Assembly (NCBI GenBank): GCA_937895645.1 | Contig: CALBKQ010000118.1 | Location: forward strand, 1 to 7,570 | Source of the DNA: an uncultured Clostridia bacterium | GTDB taxonomy: Bacteria; Bacillota; Clostridia; Oscillospirales; Acutalibacteraceae | Length of the DNA stretch: 7,570 nucleotides | Direction: 5' to 3' | In this document: positions 5,953-7,570 of the stretch, piece by piece | Position numbering within the stretch: the first letter of the stretch is position 1 | Layout: each line of letters begins with the position of its first letter | Translations under genes and position numbers: made by a program | The notes under the pieces: generated by a model | Database searches by the model: none | What the model saw: the letters and a program-made list of their open reading frames with translations, nothing else | Told to the model about the DNA's origin: nothing

Positions 5953-7395
5953 ATGGATAGTTTTAAAACAGGCGAATTTATTAAAAGTTTGCGAAGTGAA
6001 AAAGGTCTTACTCAAAAAGAACTTGCCGAATCTCTTAACTGCACAGATAAAGCAATTTCCCGTTGGGAAACGGGCAAAGGATTTCCTGATATAGTTTTTC
6101 TCGCACCTCTTGCAAAAACACTTGGAGTAACTGTTAATGAATTGCTTGCTGGTGAAAGATTAAGTCCAGAAGAATTAGTGCTTAAAAGTGATGAGGCAAT
6201 ACTTAACACAATGAAAGAGGCAGAAAACAACAGACAAAAAGTGGAAAAAATAATCTTTGCTGTGGTTTGTTTTGTTTCTATATTGATAAATTACTTGTTT
6301 GCAATTTTTGGATTGCCAATTGATTTTTTAGGTTATGCAATTTTATTGTGTGTGATAATTTGTATTTTTGTAGGATTATTGAAAGTTAAAATAAAATTTG
6401 TATTTCCTTTAATAATGGCGATATCTTATATACCGGTTGGGTTTATTCGTCAAGGATTTGATTTTTTTGGACTATATTCTGTATTTCTTATAGCTTCGGC
6501 GACTCTTTTCTTTGGACTTGTTATTATTTGCATAGTTTCTGCAATCAAAGGTTTCACAAAAGGAGTTTACAGAAAGTGGAAAGGTGAAGATAAGATAACC
6601 AAAGTGCTTTCAGCAATAACTATTGTATGTGCAATTGTTTTAGGTTGCGTGGGAATAGGCTTTTATGAAAAAGATGTAGAAGAAGTCGAAAAAATACAAG
6701 TTGTAGAGTTTACCATTAATGACGAAACACACATAGATGAACTTGAATATAATGGTACAACATATTATTCTTGTGATAATTATATAAGTCAATATTATAA
6801 AGATATTCTTGATGAAGGAGAGTTTGTTTCACAGCGATTTCCAAGAAGTATGGAACCTTATTCTTTGGATTTACAAAGAGTTGATTTGAGTAATTGTATT
6901 GAATTTCTTCCCAACCTTCCAGATGGGCAAGAATACAGCATAGAAAAAGAAGCGTACTACATTTATGCGAAAGATTCTATAACAAAGCCATCAATGATTT
7001 ATGCTTGTGGCGATTCTTATGAAGAATGGTTTATTTCAGAGGATTTTGATTTTACAATGCCCACAATTGAAACACATAATATAACAGATATTGTTGTGTA
7101 TGAGCGTTATGGTGGAAATTTCATTTGTATAACAGATGAAGAAAAAATAAGTGAAATAATCACTATAAAGAATAATCGTGAAGATATTTCGAAATATGTT
7201 ACCACCGAAGAATATGGTGATTGGTTTGATATTCGCATAAGATATGATAATTCACCATTTACCGAAAGAATAGGTGTTCTTCGTGAAGATGGCACTTTTG
7301 TATACACCGAATCCTTACAAGAAAAGTATGAAGAAAATCCGTATTGGTATTATTCTTTAGAATATGAAACTCCATATTGGTCTAATTTTTCATAA
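5953..7395 (+). CDS. Membrane-anchored XRE-family transcriptional regulator, 480 aa
   Basis: The start is ATG at 5953, 8 bases after AAAGGAG (5938-5944). A GTG six codons upstream overlaps that site and is rejected. Residues 9-66 are a Cro/CI-type HTH_3 domain, with GLTQKELAESLNC (18-30) and TDKAISRWETGKGFPD (31-46) as the turn and recognition helices. A charged linker (70-97) follows. Hydrophobic helices then lie at about 100-120, 123-143, 149-165, 172-198 and 218-237. The last about 240 residues (241-480) are hydrophilic, rich in Tyr, Asp and Glu, and unrecognised. Five helices would place the DNA-binding domain inside and the C-terminal domain outside, fitting a one-component sensor of an extracellular or envelope signal. 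It has its own promoter and a terminator 4 bases after its stop, so it is monocistronic. Codon use drifts toward TTA, TTG and ATA after the HTH, unlike the secA operon. The regulated genes are unknown; autoregulation is possible. Confidence 0.88.
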   Translation: MDSFKTGEFIKSLRSEKGLTQKELAESLNCTDKAISRWETGKGFPDIVFLAPLAKTLGVTVNELLAGERLSPEELVLKSDEAILNTMKEAENNRQKVEKIIFAVVCFVSILINYLFAIFGLPIDFLGYAILLCVIICIFVGLLKVKIKFVFPLIMAISYIPVGFIRQGFDFFGLYSVFLIASATLFFGLVIICIVSAIKGFTKGVYRKWKGEDKITKVLSAITIVCAIVLGCVGIGFYEKDVEEVEKIQVVEFTINDETHIDELEYNGTTYYSCDNYISQYYKDILDEGEFVSQRFPRSMEPYSLDLQRVDLSNCIEFLPNLPDGQEYSIEKEAYYIYAKDSITKPSMIYACGDSYEEWFISEDFDFTMPTIETHNITDIVVYERYGGNFICITDEEKISEIITIKNNREDISKYVTTEEYGDWFDIRIRYDNSPFTERIGVLREDGTFVYTESLQEKYEENPYWYYSLEYETPYWSNFS

Positions 7396-7399
7396 TAAA

Positions 7400-7422
7400 A
7401 ACCCGACTGTAACGGTCGGGTT
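7400..7422. terminator. Bidirectional intrinsic terminator between convergent genes
   Basis: The stem 7400-7409 pairs with 7413-7422 (core ACCCGAC/GTCGGGT, with one G-U pair) around a 3-base loop. A T-rich tract follows on the plus strand (AATTTTT), and an A-run before it gives TTTTT on the minus strand. It lies 4 bases after the regulator's stop and 12 bases from the stop of the minus-strand gene, so it can serve both. Confidence 0.9.
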
Positions 7423-7434
7423 AATTTTTGCTTT

Positions 7435-7570
7435 TTATTGTGCATCTGTGCCTGTAAATCTTATGAGTTCAAGGTTTGGTGCGTTTTCGGCGTCGATTGC
7501 TTTGTTGTAATCGTCGCAGATGTTACCCCATTCAACTGATGATTTTTCAATAAGCACATTTTTTGCATTT
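7435..7570 (-). CDS. Unidentified protein, C-terminal fragment (runs off right edge)
   Basis: On the minus strand the frame ending in TAA at 7437..7435 reads 44 codons in from the edge, including VEWGNICDDYNKAIDAEN and ending LELIRFTGTDAQ. Codon use (GAA, GCA, CTT, GAC) fits the local genes, whereas the other two minus frames stop early or give an unlikely composition. The end is placed just before a bidirectional terminator, as expected for a true gene end. No family is recognised from this tail. Confidence 0.65.
   Translation of the reverse strand, partial: NAKNVLIEKSSVEWGNICDDYNKAIDAENAPNLELIRFTGTDAQ

Noticed and set aside
1..7570. Mobile element, CRISPR array, tRNA or rRNA
   Set aside because: No repeated direct units, transposase-like ORF, terminal inverted repeats or recognisable RNA gene sequence was seen. 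The gene order looks like ordinary chromosome.

Overview
The window looks like a chromosomal segment of an AT-rich, low-GC Gram-positive anaerobe. Bacillota, class Clostridia, perhaps a gut Oscillospirales or Lachnospiraceae relative, is an inference. It rests on the Clostridia-like SecA with a C-terminal CxCx8CC zinc motif, strong AGGAGG ribosome-binding sites, a TTG start, TAA as the preferred stop, and heavy use of CTT, GCA, ACA and GAA codons. There is no sign of an insertion sequence, CRISPR array, tRNA or rRNA.

Left part (1-885, minus strand): two co-directional genes. The first (60..824) encodes a 254-residue protein that reads as two tandem SCP2 (sterol carrier/lipid-binding)-like units. 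The second starts 14 bases after it and runs off the left edge, with only 15 codons visible. Their promoter lies in a divergent intergenic region (825-1047) that also carries an extended -10 promoter for secA. The secA leader holds a possible 14-codon upstream ORF and a small hairpin that covers the secA ribosome-binding site.

Centre (1048-5827, plus strand): an operon of secA (complete, 908 aa), a membrane protein with a cytoplasmic zinc-ribbon-like motif, one transmembrane helix and a TPR-like outer domain, and a small polytopic membrane protein. The small protein resembles a family of membrane zincin metalloproteases but has lost the canonical HExxH. Spacing is tight: 2 bases between the first two genes, and an ATGA overlap between the last two if gene 2 is followed to its apparent ancestral stop. 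Gene 2 is interrupted by an in-frame TGA at 5112-5114, and its reading frame then stays open and protein-like for 53 more codons. A strong GC-rich hairpin terminator (5841-5868) closes the operon.

Right part (5901-7570): a separately transcribed gene (promoter 5901-5929, CDS 5953..7395) encodes a membrane-anchored XRE-family regulator: N-terminal helix-turn-helix, about five membrane helices and a roughly 240-residue outer domain. A bidirectional terminator (7400-7422) separates it from a convergent minus-strand gene, of which only the last 44 codons are present and which I do not recognise.

The most notable points are the interrupted gene 2, the linkage of two uncharacterised membrane proteins to secA, the pseudo-zincin motif, the duplicated SCP2-like protein and the compact secA leader.
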